Assembly (NCBI RefSeq): GCF_900537175.1
Contig: NZ_LS999833.1
Span: 1,922,001-1,986,000 of the forward strand
Source: Lentilitoribacter sp. Alg239-R112
GTDB lineage: Bacteria; Pseudomonadota; Alphaproteobacteria; Rhizobiales; Rhizobiaceae
Direction of reading: 5' to 3'
DNA length: 64,000 bases
Below the pieces are notes generated by a model, which saw nothing but the letters and a program-made list of their open reading frames with translations, searched no databases and was not told the origin of the DNA. Each line of letters starts with the position of its first letter. Position 1 is the stretch's first letter. The position numbers and the translations under genes are program-made. This document shows, in pieces, positions 1-9,855 of the stretch.

Positions 1-689
<689 letters not shown>

Positions 690-701
690 GATAACATGTG
701 T

Positions 702-729
702 CTACCCGGTGGGCTTGCTCACCGGGTAG
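702..729 (+). terminator. Hairpin after the Gly/Ser-rich protein gene
   Basis: A perfect 10-bp stem (CTACCCGGTG with CACCGGGTAG, loop GGCTTGCT) starts 13 bases after the stop codon, between two convergent genes. No T-run follows, so termination may be weak or factor-assisted. Confidence 0.55.
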
Positions 730-877
730 CTTCACGACAATAGATTCCCAATGCTAAATTAGCTCAATCCTCCAGCTTAAACATTAAGCATAATGCGGCA
801 ACAGATAATTCAATGAATTACGATTGAATTGGCGTAGTCCCAAAGATCTCATCTTACAGAACAGTTACTTGACCCAG

Positions 878-2893
878 TTACTTGGCCCAGTTTCCATAAA
901 GTATAGGCATCATGCCCGCCAGAGCTTTAAACCGCGGCCATGACTTTCGTTCGTGCTGCGTCCAGCCTGCTTCAGCAATGGCCGATAATCTTGGAAAAAC
1001 CAATCTGTCGAAAATTGCCCTGTCCGTCATGGATTCACACCATATACACGCTTGTACTCCGAGTAATTGTTTACGTTGCGCATCTGTCCAACCTTCAGTC
1101 GGATTGAACATATAGGTTTCTTCAGGACCAGACCAACCAGCCCACCCCGCACCAGGTTCCGACCAAGCAGTGCTATTGGCCATATCCAGATAATATCGCT
1201 GACCAGGAGATACGACAACATCATATCCGGCACCTGCGAGGGAAGCAGAAGTTTCAACGGAACGCCAGCCAACCAAATAGCATTCCGATTTTTCGATCAC
1301 ATCCCCATGGGCAGCTTCTTCCCAACCGCCCGTTACGCAACCACGAGAGGCCAAAAACGTTTGTATGCGCTCTAAAAAAGCAGCCTGCAAAATAGCAGCG
1401 CCAGACCCATCAATCTCATCTGCCCCCTCATGATTGCTTATTGTGTTGGTTAGTTTTGCGTGCCCATCTGCAACCGCATCACCAGCCAACTTGCGCAACA
1501 TCGCCAATGCTTGTGGGGAACCCGACCATGCCGCAATCGGCACTTCATCAGCCCCAATATGAATTATTTTTGATGGAAATAATTCTATAATTTCATCGAA
1601 AACAGTTTCCAAAAATCGAAAAGTCTCATCACGAGCAGGATTCAGGCAATTATTGGGAAAGCCCTGCACAGAGTAATAGGTCCCAGTTTCGTCGGGGTCC
1701 AGAAGTTCGGGAACCGACCGCAATATCGGGTAACTATGGCAGGGTATATCCACCTCAGGCACAACCATGATGCCATAATTATCAGCCTGCGCTACAAGCT
1801 CGCGAATGTTGCTTTTCGTATAGTAGCCACCGGAGCGCTCTGGGCCGGACCCTAAAAGAGGTGGCATGACCAATCCATGGCCGCGCCATGCGCCGATTTC
1901 GGTCAGTGCAGGATAGGCATCAATTTCGATACGCCATGCCTCATCATCTGATAGGTGCCAATGAAAACGGTTCAACTTATTCCACGCCATGATGCATAAA
2001 AACTGACCAACCTCAGCGGTACTGAAAAACTGCCTGGCAACATCAAGGTGACTTCCGCGCCAACGATGACTTGGCTCATCCTCGATTTTACCAGCGGTAG
2101 GAAACACAAAGTTTTTCTTGTGTTGGCGGGCGCCCCTTAAAATTTGACCAAGTGTGATTAGCCCGTAGAGAAAACCGGTGCGGGTTGTTGCACAAACCTC
2201 GACATCACTCTCTGAAAATTCAATTACGTAGGCTTCTGGCGCGAGATTTTTTTCATCTACAAAGCGCACGGGAAAGCCGCCCTCTGCCGCATCCCGCACC
2301 AATCCCTCTACTGGAAAAAGACGCGTTGCCAGTGTTGTAAAATTCTGGGCTGCGGCCTCGGACATTTCGCTATTCGGCTGCAATTCCAAACCTTGAGGTA
2401 CTGAACGAGAACCTTCTATTGAAACTGAATTCGGCCATGGAATAATTGACACGGCAACTGGTGTTTTTTCAGGTACAGGAAAACGTGCGGCACCCTTAAG
2501 CAGAGCTTCATTATTGCCGATTGCCTGAGTGGGAGAAACATCTACAGGCACGATATTTTCATCTTCCGAAACGAGATAGGCCGTATTCGCTCCATCGCTC
2601 CAATGTCGCAGCGGATAGCTCAATCCATGTACAGTAATAGTCCATTTGTCACCGGGGGCTAGCTCAAAACCCGACGGAGGAGATAATTGCGTATGATTAG
2701 ACAATCGAACATCTAAATTAGCGCCGTCAATTTTTGCGAGCGGATCTATACGCGCTGGCCCGCTAAAACACAGTTTGAACTCACTAATGGTGTGTTCACC
2801 ATCATTTGTTAGCTCCAAAATATAAGATAAAGGTGTGTCAGAACTTTCCGGCACCCATTTGGTTTCCAGCGAGATGTTATGTGCGTAATTCAT
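878..2893 (-). CDS. Beta-N-acetylhexosaminidase, glycoside hydrolase family 20
   Basis: This is predicted to remove terminal GlcNAc/GalNAc from beta-linked oligosaccharides. GH20 works by substrate-assisted catalysis using an Asp-Glu pair, seen here in HIGADEVP near residues 449-450. The catalytic barrel begins around residue 280 (HLDVARQFF, then NRFHWHLSDDEAWR). About 140 N-terminal residues resemble the bacterial hexosaminidase carbohydrate-binding region. No signal peptide is visible, so it probably cleaves imported oligosaccharide in the cytoplasm. I chose the ATG at 2893, preceded by GGAG at good spacing; a TTG at 2929 would add 12 residues but has no clear ribosome-binding site. It is the last gene of the sugar ABC operon, which suggests that the transporter carries chitobiose-like or N-glycan-derived substrates. 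Confidence 0.9.
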   Translation of the reverse strand: MNYAHNISLETKWVPESSDTPLSYILELTNDGEHTISEFKLCFSGPARIDPLAKIDGANLDVRLSNHTQLSPPSGFELAPGDKWTITVHGLSYPLRHWSDGANTAYLVSEDENIVPVDVSPTQAIGNNEALLKGAARFPVPEKTPVAVSIIPWPNSVSIEGSRSVPQGLELQPNSEMSEAAAQNFTTLATRLFPVEGLVRDAAEGGFPVRFVDEKNLAPEAYVIEFSESDVEVCATTRTGFLYGLITLGQILRGARQHKKNFVFPTAGKIEDEPSHRWRGSHLDVARQFFSTAEVGQFLCIMAWNKLNRFHWHLSDDEAWRIEIDAYPALTEIGAWRGHGLVMPPLLGSGPERSGGYYTKSNIRELVAQADNYGIMVVPEVDIPCHSYPILRSVPELLDPDETGTYYSVQGFPNNCLNPARDETFRFLETVFDEIIELFPSKIIHIGADEVPIAAWSGSPQALAMLRKLAGDAVADGHAKLTNTISNHEGADEIDGSGAAILQAAFLERIQTFLASRGCVTGGWEEAAHGDVIEKSECYLVGWRSVETSASLAGAGYDVVVSPGQRYYLDMANSTAWSEPGAGWAGWSGPEETYMFNPTEGWTDAQRKQLLGVQACIWCESMTDRAIFDRLVFPRLSAIAEAGWTQHERKSWPRFKALAGMMPILYGNWAK

Positions 2894-2976
2894 GTTTGTC
2901 TCCAATGAATCTTGGCGCTTATCAGACAAGATAAAAGTTCAAAATTTCACGGTCATTGATCAAGTAATATGCAAAC

Positions 2977-2993
2977 CGATCTCTTCGAGATCG
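2977..2993 (-). other. Short intercistronic stem-loop
   Basis: A 7-bp perfect inverted repeat (CGATCTC, loop TTC, GAGATCG) lies in the 157-bp gap between the ATPase and hexosaminidase genes. There is no T-tract, so an mRNA-processing or stability element is as likely as termination. Confidence 0.3.
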
Positions 2994-3050
2994 TTACAGA
3001 ACCAACTTCTATTACGTAAAAAAACCGAAACTGCAGGGATACCAAAAAAA

Positions 3051-4127
3051 TTAGTGAACAGCCAATTCATCGGCATCAAATAGATGCGCAGCATCCAAGG
3101 TAAATGACATTTTGGCAGGCTTATCTTCCGAAAGATCCGGATTACCATCAAACAAAGCAATGAAAGTATCATTTCCGGGCAATTCTGAATATGTAATCGT
3201 ATGGATGCCGAGATGTTCAACAATATTTGGCTTAAGTTCGATAGTAAATTCACCCTCGCCCAAAAACATATGTTCAGGACGGATACCCAAGGTGACTTGC
3301 TGTCCTGCCAAATGATCTGCTTTGCGCGGCAAGGCAATCGTCCCCAAATCACCCAAATCAACTTTCAATGTTTTACCATCGGCAGAAATACATTCACCCT
3401 TAATAAAATTCATTCTAGGACTACCAATGAAACTTGCAACAAATTGATTGTCCGGTCTGTTGTACAAATCTAGCGGCGAACCAATTTGTTCAAAATTACC
3501 AGATCGCATTACCACGATCTTGTCCGCCATCGTCATGGCTTCAACCTGATCATGGGTTACATAAATCATAGTTGACCCGAGTGTTTTATGAAGCTCCATC
3601 AATTCAATACGCATATCGGACCGTAGTGCTGCATCCAAATTTGAAAGCGGCTCATCGAAGAGAAAGATTTTAGGGTGACGTACAATCGCACGACCAATAG
3701 CAACACGTTGTCGCTGGCCACCAGACAAAGTACCCGGGCGCTGCTCTAGGCGCGCATCCAACTGTAGTACTTTTGCGGCAACATCCACACGTTTCTTAAC
3801 TTCATCATTTGGAAGACGCTCCACGCGAAGTGGGAAGGCCATATTTTCGAACACGGACATGTGCGGATATAGAGCGTAGGACTGGAACACCATCGCTATA
3901 CCACGTTTAACGGGAGGAAGATTATTCACGGACTGATCATCGATAACAATGTCGCCACCCGTCACATCCTCAAGGCCAGCAATCATACGCAACAATGTGG
4001 ATTTACCACATCCGGAAGGGCCGACAAAAACGACAAATTCACCCTCTTCAATTTCAAGATCAATACCGTTGATGATGCTGACATCACCGAAGCTTTTTTG
4101 AATATTTTTAAGTTGAAGTTGTGCCAT
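3051..4127 (-). CDS. Sugar ABC transporter ATP-binding protein (MalK/UgpC type)
   Basis: This is the ATPase subunit of a carbohydrate importer. Walker A GPSGCGKST is at residues 36-44, the signature LSGGQ at 134-138, Walker B IFLFDE at 154-159 and the H-loop His at 192. The C-terminal 120 residues form the TOBE/OB-fold regulatory domain typical of MalK-like (CUT1) proteins; total length is 358. It follows the binding-protein gene after a 116-base gap containing a strong hairpin (4206-4234), so it may be expressed at a lower level than the binding protein. Confidence 0.93.
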   Translation of the reverse strand: MAQLQLKNIQKSFGDVSIINGIDLEIEEGEFVVFVGPSGCGKSTLLRMIAGLEDVTGGDIVIDDQSVNNLPPVKRGIAMVFQSYALYPHMSVFENMAFPLRVERLPNDEVKKRVDVAAKVLQLDARLEQRPGTLSGGQRQRVAIGRAIVRHPKIFLFDEPLSNLDAALRSDMRIELMELHKTLGSTMIYVTHDQVEAMTMADKIVVMRSGNFEQIGSPLDLYNRPDNQFVASFIGSPRMNFIKGECISADGKTLKVDLGDLGTIALPRKADHLAGQQVTLGIRPEHMFLGEGEFTIELKPNIVEHLGIHTITYSELPGNDTFIALFDGNPDLSEDKPAKMSFTLDAAHLFDADELAVH

Positions 4128-4205
4128 GTTTCCGTTTCTCTGTCTTTATACAAGGCGCGCTTGCCGCCATGATCAATCCGATGACTTGGATTAACTAACA
4201 AAAAT

Positions 4206-4234
4206 GGTTGCCGCCGCAATGTGCAGCGACAACC
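4206..4234 (-). terminator. Intercistronic attenuator hairpin after the sugar-binding-protein gene
   Basis: On the minus strand a 13-bp stem with two G-U pairs and a 3-base loop begins ten bases after the binding-protein stop codon and is followed by ATTTTTGTT. This looks like a partial terminator or 3'-end stabiliser. Such elements are common after binding-protein genes, whose product is needed in excess over the membrane subunits. Confidence 0.6.
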
Positions 4235-4243
4235 ACTATAGAC

Positions 4244-5464
4244 TTACTTGTGCTGTTCAAGATCAGCAGCAGCCTTTTTCAAAGCATCTGCGGGTTCAGC
4301 CTGACCAGTAACAACTGACTGGACCATCTCAATCATCACGTTTTGCAAACCGCGATAATCGAAGAAAAGCGGTTCAGGACCACCAAACTCGATGCCATCG
4401 AGGAATGGTTTCCAATAAGACTTTTCAGCAACCAGCTCATCAGTACGCGGCTGCAATGGGCGCAACGGCGTCAAACCCTGTGCCATTTCAGCGTCCCACT
4501 GACGATCTGGAGAGGTGATATATTTAGCAAGACTGATTGCCTGCTCTTCAACGCCTGTTCCACTGAACACAGCAAGCGAGTCAGTAATCAATAGCGTACC
4601 TGGACCCTTAGCGCTTGGTCCAAGCGGCAGCGGAGCTACACCCCAGTTGATATCGGTGCCTTCAAGACGATTCACCGCACCAACCGATGCATGAATCATC
4701 CCAAGCTTGCCATCAAGGAAAATGGCGCGCACTTCGTTTTGCTCATAAGCGGTCGGACCTTCCTCAGCATAGGCAGTAATATCACGCAGGGCGGTTAAAG
4801 CCTCAAGGTTTTCCTTACTATCGAGAGTAATATTACCATCACCATCAATCACTGAGCCATTGTTTGTATAAGTCCAGTGCAGGAACTGATGCATGGTGTT
4901 ATCGAATGTCTTGGCAACAACACCAAAACCATCTGCATCTGTATTTTCTTCAATCGCTTTAGCAAATGCGATTTCTTCTTCCCAAGTTTTTGGTGGTGTT
5001 TCAGGATCAAGACCAGCTGCCTTGAACAGATCCTTGTTCCAATAAAGAGACTTGGTAGAGAATGCGACTGGAATGCCCCATTGCGTGCCATCAAATGTCA
5101 CAGTGTCCGGCACATAATTATAATAGCCGGCCTTCTCTTCGTCCGTCATCGGGATCGAAACGATCAGATCATTAGCTGCAAAAGACTTGAGCGTGCGCGA
5201 ACCAACATAGGCAAGCCCAACCGGACTGCCAGATACGGCAAGCGTTGTTGCTTTATCCTGGCACTGACCCCAGCCAACGAGTTCAACTGCAACTTTATAA
5301 CCAGGATTAGCTGCTTCCCACTCGGAGATATATTGCTCATAACCTTGCGTTAAAGTATCACCACAATTTATGAAGCTGATTTCTTTGTCCGCGGCATTTG
5401 CCAATGACGCAGACGTTAGAAGTGCAAACATTGCACTGCCAAATATTTTTGAGTATTTAGTCAT
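4244..5464 (-). CDS. Extracellular solute-binding protein, family 1 (sugar ABC transporter)
   Basis: This is the periplasmic sugar-binding subunit. A Sec signal peptide is evident: a basic N-terminus, a hydrophobic core and an AxA-type cleavage site in ASLANAADK near residue 25. The mature protein has the size of the MalE/UgpB cluster (about 380 residues). The ATG at 5464 has GGGAGG six bases upstream; the in-frame TTG just before it has no advantage. It is co-transcribed with the two permease genes upstream and the ATPase downstream. The cytoplasmic GH20 enzyme in the operon makes an N-acetylated amino-sugar oligosaccharide the likely ligand, which is inference. Confidence 0.9.
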   Translation of the reverse strand: MTKYSKIFGSAMFALLTSASLANAADKEISFINCGDTLTQGYEQYISEWEAANPGYKVAVELVGWGQCQDKATTLAVSGSPVGLAYVGSRTLKSFAANDLIVSIPMTDEEKAGYYNYVPDTVTFDGTQWGIPVAFSTKSLYWNKDLFKAAGLDPETPPKTWEEEIAFAKAIEENTDADGFGVVAKTFDNTMHQFLHWTYTNNGSVIDGDGNITLDSKENLEALTALRDITAYAEEGPTAYEQNEVRAIFLDGKLGMIHASVGAVNRLEGTDINWGVAPLPLGPSAKGPGTLLITDSLAVFSGTGVEEQAISLAKYITSPDRQWDAEMAQGLTPLRPLQPRTDELVAEKSYWKPFLDGIEFGGPEPLFFDYRGLQNVMIEMVQSVVTGQAEPADALKKAAADLEQHK

Positions 5465-5507
5465 CAAAGTCCTCCCTTGAGATCATCCCATCCAGAGATG
5501 AATTGTG

Positions 5508-6362
5508 CTACTTTACGGCACCGGCGGTTAAACCAGCGACGAGATAGCGTTGCAAAAATATAATTATTATGAACACAGGCGCTATACCAACAAAGCTTGC
5601 GGCCATAAGTTCGTTCCATATCACTTCCTGACGACCAAAATAGGCAAATAGTCCGATGGGAAGAGGCATGAACTCGGTTTTGGAGTTAAACGTCAGCGCA
5701 AAAATGAATTGCTGAGCATAAGCCCCAATGAAAGTAGTTATGGCGACAACCGCGATACCGGGCATAGCCAAGGGTAAAATAACACGACGCAGTGTGTAAA
5801 AGCGACTTGCGCCATCAACCCATGCAGCTTCGTCTAACTCGCGCGGAATACGCATCATGTATGTACGTAAGAGCCAAATTGCGGTTGGGATCAAAAACGC
5901 TACGCCTGGTACGATCATCGCAAAATAAGTATTGAGCAGTCCCAATGCCCGCATCAATCTGAATAAGGGAATAAGAAGGACGGCACCCGAAAACATATTA
6001 ACTGCCAAGAACATACCCAACAATGCACCGCTACCACTAAACGGAAAACGCGCAAATGCGTAAGCTGCGGGCACAACCAAAATCAACACAACAATCGTGC
6101 ACACACTTGAAATGAAGATACTATTTAAGATGAACCGAAACAGGCCGGGCACTGTTTCCAACATTGAAATATATGCGTCAAATGATCCATTTTCTGGAAT
6201 GAAACTGTATGGCGAAGAGAAGAGCAACGACAGTGGCTTTAAGGAGACCAAAAAACCTTCAACAAACGGCGCTAAAATAAATGCCAGAAACAGGAATATC
6301 CCGGCATAAATTGCAATAAGCTCAATCCAACTATACCTGTCAATCATAGGTTTGGTGCTCAT
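5508..6362 (-). CDS. Carbohydrate ABC transporter permease (MalG type)
   Basis: This is an inner-membrane permease subunit with six predicted membrane segments. The conserved EAA loop that docks with the ATPase is ELDEAAWVDGASRFYTLRRV near residues 175-195. Length 284 is typical of MalG-like partners. Its ATG overlaps the stop codon of the preceding permease gene by one base (TAATG), indicating translational coupling, and an AGGAG lies in the end of the upstream gene. Confidence 0.92.
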   Translation of the reverse strand: MSTKPMIDRYSWIELIAIYAGIFLFLAFILAPFVEGFLVSLKPLSLLFSSPYSFIPENGSFDAYISMLETVPGLFRFILNSIFISSVCTIVVLILVVPAAYAFARFPFSGSGALLGMFLAVNMFSGAVLLIPLFRLMRALGLLNTYFAMIVPGVAFLIPTAIWLLRTYMMRIPRELDEAAWVDGASRFYTLRRVILPLAMPGIAVVAITTFIGAYAQQFIFALTFNSKTEFMPLPIGLFAYFGRQEVIWNELMAASFVGIAPVFIIIIFLQRYLVAGLTAGAVK

Positions 6363-7243
6363 TATTTGTCTCCTGCCCCAATTTTGCTAACGACACGAAA
6401 GTAAGCGAAAGAAAAGATCGATAAGAAAATACATATCATCACTGCTCGTGCAGCACCCTCACCATATTTAAAGGAGCCAATCGCTGTGTGGTATGTGTCA
6501 ATAATCATCGTTGTCGTCGAGCCTGATGGTCCACCGCGCGTCAGAATCCAGATGATATCGAATGAATTAAAAGTAAATATCAGAGAGATCATCGACATGG
6601 TGATGATTGCTGGCAACATCATAGGTAGTGTGATGCGCCGGAAGCGATAAAACCGCCCCGCTCCATCAGTCCATGCGGCTTCATAAAGGTCACGTGGAAT
6701 AGACTGCATAGCCGCAAGGAAATAGATAGTTACAAGCGGTACACCAATCCATACATCGGTAATGATTGTCGCCCAGAATGCAGAATTTCCGTAGGCAAGG
6801 AAAGCAACTGGTCCGTCGACCAAACCAAAGTTCTGCAGAAGACCAGAGATCATGCCAAACTGACCGTTATACATCCAACCCCACATAAAAATACCAATAG
6901 CCATCGGCACAATCCACGGCGGCATCGTCAGCAATCTAAAGAGAGCTCGGCCAGGCACGGCAGCGTTCAACAAAACGGCACCACATGTGCCAATCGTCAT
7001 TTTAAGCAGGACTGAGAAGAACGTCCAAACAAAGGTTCGAACAATAACTTCATCAAAATTTGCTTTGAAAATCTTCTGATAATTTGCCCACCCAACAAAA
7101 TCATATGTCTTGCGTAGTGAGGCGTTCGTAAAAGACAGATTAATCGTATCAACAAGTGGATAAGCAACAATACCAAGAATATACAATACCGCGGGTGCAA
7201 GTAACACTATCGCAAACATTGTACCGCCACGCGTATTATTCAT
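6362..7243 (-). CDS. Carbohydrate ABC transporter permease (MalF type)
   Basis: This is the partner permease, with about six membrane segments and the EAA loop LYEAAWTDGAGRFYRFRRIT. I chose the ATG at 7243 because GAGGAG stands six bases before it; the frame stays open to 7282 but that extension overlaps the dehydrogenase gene and has no good ribosome-binding site. At 293 residues it is a short MalF-type protein without the large periplasmic insertion of E. coli MalF, as is usual in alphaproteobacterial CUT1 systems. Confidence 0.91.
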   Translation of the reverse strand: MNNTRGGTMFAIVLLAPAVLYILGIVAYPLVDTINLSFTNASLRKTYDFVGWANYQKIFKANFDEVIVRTFVWTFFSVLLKMTIGTCGAVLLNAAVPGRALFRLLTMPPWIVPMAIGIFMWGWMYNGQFGMISGLLQNFGLVDGPVAFLAYGNSAFWATIITDVWIGVPLVTIYFLAAMQSIPRDLYEAAWTDGAGRFYRFRRITLPMMLPAIITMSMISLIFTFNSFDIIWILTRGGPSGSTTTMIIDTYHTAIGSFKYGEGAARAVMICIFLSIFSFAYFRVVSKIGAGDK

Positions 7244-7253
7244 CTTATTCTCC

Positions 7254-8408
7254 TCAGCTTGCCTTGCCAAGAGCAGCATCAAATTGCTGCCATATCGGGC
7301 TCATATCTATAACACTATTTGTTCGGCGAGCCTCATCCATTGTCAAGGCCAAAAGACCCGCCTCCAGAGCATCAGTTACGGAAACTGGAAGCGGTTGCCC
7401 GTCATTCATATGATTTAATATATCTTCTGCCATCTGCTCGTCAGCGCCATAATGTTGCGATAAACCAGATACATCATAGGATTTATCCACCAGTCTATCT
7501 GAGGTACGAGAATCTGTAATACGCAGAAAATTACGAATGAAATCGCCTTCCGCCATTCCCTTGGCGCCCATAACGGCAAATCGACGAAAATCATCCGGCA
7601 CGTTCAGATTGGTATGAAAACTAAGTGCCGCACCGTTTTCGTACTGAACCATGGCAGTTTGAAAGTCGATAATATCACCATCGCTATCAAACACCTTGTC
7701 GCTTCCCATCCAGCCGCTTGGCTTACGATGGTAGACTTCCATATCATTCGCACCATCAACAGCGGGCGCATTTTTCGGGACAAAAGTGCGACGTCCTCCG
7801 AAGCTTGACACATAACGCGGACGACACCCCATCACACCGTTATAAAGATCCAGATCGTGGCAACATTTTTCCAACATAAAGCTGCCAGAATAGCGCTCAT
7901 AACGACGCCAATCACGTATAAAAAATGCACCATGATACGGTGGGATATGCTCTGATGCTTCAATGGATGTCACATCTCCAATTGAACCATCAGCTTGAGC
8001 TTGTAAGAAATCAATATAAAGGGGCGCATAACGCAAAACCAGACCGACCATAAGATTGTCAGATCCGTATTGCGCAACCAGTTTGGCAACCTCCATTGTT
8101 TCTTCAACAGAGATCACGACAGGTTTTTCAGTAAATATTTTTTTACCGCGCTCAAGACCAATACGAATATGTTCTAAATGCATATGGTTTGGCGAACCAA
8201 CCATCAACAGGTCGATTTCTTCACTATCAAGCATCTGCTCAAGCGTTGTATATTGAGTGCCCATACAAACCCCATGCTCTTGCGCATAGGGCAAGCCTGC
8301 AGGATGAGGATCAACATAAGCGACAAAGGATAAATCGGGTTTAGCTACCGAAAATATGTGAGACAAATATCCAATTCTGTACCCAAGCCCCACAACACCA
8401 ATCTTCAC
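7254..8408 (-). CDS. Gfo/Idh/MocA family NAD(P)-dependent oxidoreductase
   Basis: The N-terminal Rossmann fold (KIGVVGLGYRIG) binds NAD(P), and EKPVVIS carries the conserved Lys of the family. The C-terminal domain is the usual alpha/beta substrate fold. Such enzymes oxidise or epimerise sugars, inositols and glycosides, so here it probably acts on the imported sugar or an N-acetylhexosamine derivative. It is the first gene of the operon. No in-frame ATG is near; the GTG at 8408 gives the canonical N-terminus and has GGAGGAG just upstream, while a TTG at 8426 would include that ribosome-binding site in the coding sequence. Exact substrate unknown. Confidence 0.88.
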   Translation of the reverse strand: MKIGVVGLGYRIGYLSHIFSVAKPDLSFVAYVDPHPAGLPYAQEHGVCMGTQYTTLEQMLDSEEIDLLMVGSPNHMHLEHIRIGLERGKKIFTEKPVVISVEETMEVAKLVAQYGSDNLMVGLVLRYAPLYIDFLQAQADGSIGDVTSIEASEHIPPYHGAFFIRDWRRYERYSGSFMLEKCCHDLDLYNGVMGCRPRYVSSFGGRRTFVPKNAPAVDGANDMEVYHRKPSGWMGSDKVFDSDGDIIDFQTAMVQYENGAALSFHTNLNVPDDFRRFAVMGAKGMAEGDFIRNFLRITDSRTSDRLVDKSYDVSGLSQHYGADEQMAEDILNHMNDGQPLPVSVTDALEAGLLALTMDEARRTNSVIDMSPIWQQFDAALGKAS

Positions 8409-8444
8409 GAGCTCCTCCACAAGCAATTGACTATTAGTCTCAAT

Positions 8445-8525
8445 ATGTAACTAAATTCAATAAATTATGTAAGTTAATTTCAATATACATACAAAATAAC
8501 TGAATTAATGTAACTTACTTTCAAT
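8445..8525. promoter_or_regulatory. Three direct repeats upstream of the amino-sugar operon
   Basis: Three copies of the motif ATGTAAsTwAnTTTCAAT start at 8445 (17 bases, lacking one T), 8467 and 8508, that is 22 and 41 bases apart, about two and four helical turns. They lie 37 to 117 bases upstream of the dehydrogenase start. This looks like an operator array for one regulator bound to the same DNA face. No regulator gene is adjacent. The divergent NTF2-like gene could share it. Confidence 0.5.
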
Positions 8526-8674
8526 GTTACGCTTGACATAGCAATGATGTCAACACCAGAATAAGTTAAGTACAGCTTCAAATTACATTATGATTTTCAC
8601 AATTGGTATTTTCATGCGTTTCGGTGATTTGTTCTCTGCCAATTCACAAAAGATGACAAACAGATGACACAATT

Positions 8675-9256
8675 ATGAAAACCCAAGATCTAAACATTCG
8701 ACCGCGATCAAGGGTTTTCAATATTGAGTTCTTTCAAAAACAAACTCAGGAGCTACAATTGTCGAGCCAAGTAAACCCATTTCATAACAACGCAGAGAAA
8801 AGCCAAATATGGAATATGCTTGTTAAGCGTGACATAGTGGCGTTCGTCACCCAAGACTGGAACATGGTCGCTTGTGACTTTATACAGGAAGGTTTTCTGG
8901 GCATTGATGCGAAAGGCTCAAACAATCCTGATAATTGGGCAATCAATTTTGCCACTCTTGCGATCTATCGAGACGAATGGCTCCGACAAGCTGCTGAAAG
9001 TGCTAAGACCGAATATACAGAAGACCGGACAGACGGTATTTTTCGTGCCACAACTTTAGAGCAAATTGATATTAATGGAAATTCTGCTGTCGCGCACAAA
9101 AAATTTGACGGCTCGATACAGCGCACTGATGGCGGTACAGATATCTTGCATTGGCAAACACTCTATTTTTGTCGCAAAGAGGACAGCATCTGGAAGATCA
9201 CAGGATTTATTGGTTATCTACCGCTCAACATGGGTGGATCGGCATTGTCAGATTAA
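8675..9256 (+). CDS. Uncharacterised protein, possible NTF2/SnoaL-like fold
   Basis: A 193-residue soluble protein with no signal peptide or membrane segment. I do not recognise a named family. Residues 45-190 read like the cone-shaped NTF2/SnoaL fold: a helical start (IWNMLVKRDIVAFVTQDW), strands ending in the IDINGNSAVAHKKF and WQTLYFCRKEDSIWKITGF patterns, and hydrophobic pairs usual for nuclear-transport-factor-2-like proteins. It is transcribed divergently from the sugar operon, so it might act on the same substrate or its lactone. The call rests on pattern only. Confidence 0.55.
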   Translation: MKTQDLNIRPRSRVFNIEFFQKQTQELQLSSQVNPFHNNAEKSQIWNMLVKRDIVAFVTQDWNMVACDFIQEGFLGIDAKGSNNPDNWAINFATLAIYRDEWLRQAAESAKTEYTEDRTDGIFRATTLEQIDINGNSAVAHKKFDGSIQRTDGGTDILHWQTLYFCRKEDSIWKITGFIGYLPLNMGGSALSD

Positions 9257-9281
9257 CTGAAATCAGATGATAAAAATTGAA

Positions 9282-9845
9282 CTAGCGCGCAGTTGAAACA
9301 TGCTTATTAGCCTCAGCAATCGTTGTTCGTAGAATACCACCGTACCAGTCCAATACATTATCGCAATCGGATGGCAACTCACAGCCAAGCTCATCACTGA
9401 ATAATTTCCAGTCGGGATAATGCTCTTCTTTTACCGCAGTTAAAACTGGGATCCCCATTGAAATAGCCTTACCTATCACATCACGGAAACCACCGCCTTC
9501 TGCTTCGCTCCGACCAAATCTGTTGACAATCAGAAGGTCCGGAATAAGGTCTAAGTCTCGCATTGCAATATCACTGAGTTTTAACAGCATTGAATTATCA
9601 AGCTTACATCCCCTTGCTCCATTGCCTAAATCCTGTGAGATTTTTATCTGATCACCGTTCATCAAATTCTCAAGATAAGTATCGCATTTACACCTGTCGG
9701 GAAGCATAATTTCCTTCTGCAAATGACCTTGCACACTAAGCTTATTTGACTGCAAACGATCAACCACGCACTGCAACAAAATATTGATATCTACGCCACC
9801 ATTTAGACGTATAGCCGCAAAAATTTTATCTGACCGCTGTGTCAT
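9282..9845 (-). CDS. DUF2478 family protein, last gene of the nitrate reductase operon
   Basis: This soluble protein of 187 residues matches DUF2478, a P-loop-like family usually encoded beside molybdate-transport or molybdoenzyme genes. The visible features are a KIFAAIRLNGGVD start, a Cys pair in CKCDTY, GARGCKLD in the middle, DLLIVNRFGRSEAEGGGFRD, and a final ILRTTIAEA helix. The Cys/Asp-rich centre and the position after the narGHJI genes suggest a role in molybdenum handling or cofactor supply (inference). I use the ATG at 9845, preceded by GAAAG; the longer frame would overlap the carbonic anhydrase gene. Confidence 0.75.
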   Translation of the reverse strand: MTQRSDKIFAAIRLNGGVDINILLQCVVDRLQSNKLSVQGHLQKEIMLPDRCKCDTYLENLMNGDQIKISQDLGNGARGCKLDNSMLLKLSDIAMRDLDLIPDLLIVNRFGRSEAEGGGFRDVIGKAISMGIPVLTAVKEEHYPDWKLFSDELGCELPSDCDNVLDWYGGILRTTIAEANKHVSTAR

Positions 9846-9855
9846 ACTACTTCTT

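Noticed and set aside
2960..3361. 133-codon minus-strand frame at the end of the ATPase gene
   Set aside because: Same strand but shifted frame over the ATPase C-terminus, with no family match; the ATPase frame is intact.
4877..5353. 158-codon plus-strand frame inside the sugar-binding-protein gene
   Set aside because: Antisense to a clear receptor gene; its composition (Cys, Arg, Ile-rich) follows from the complementary strand.
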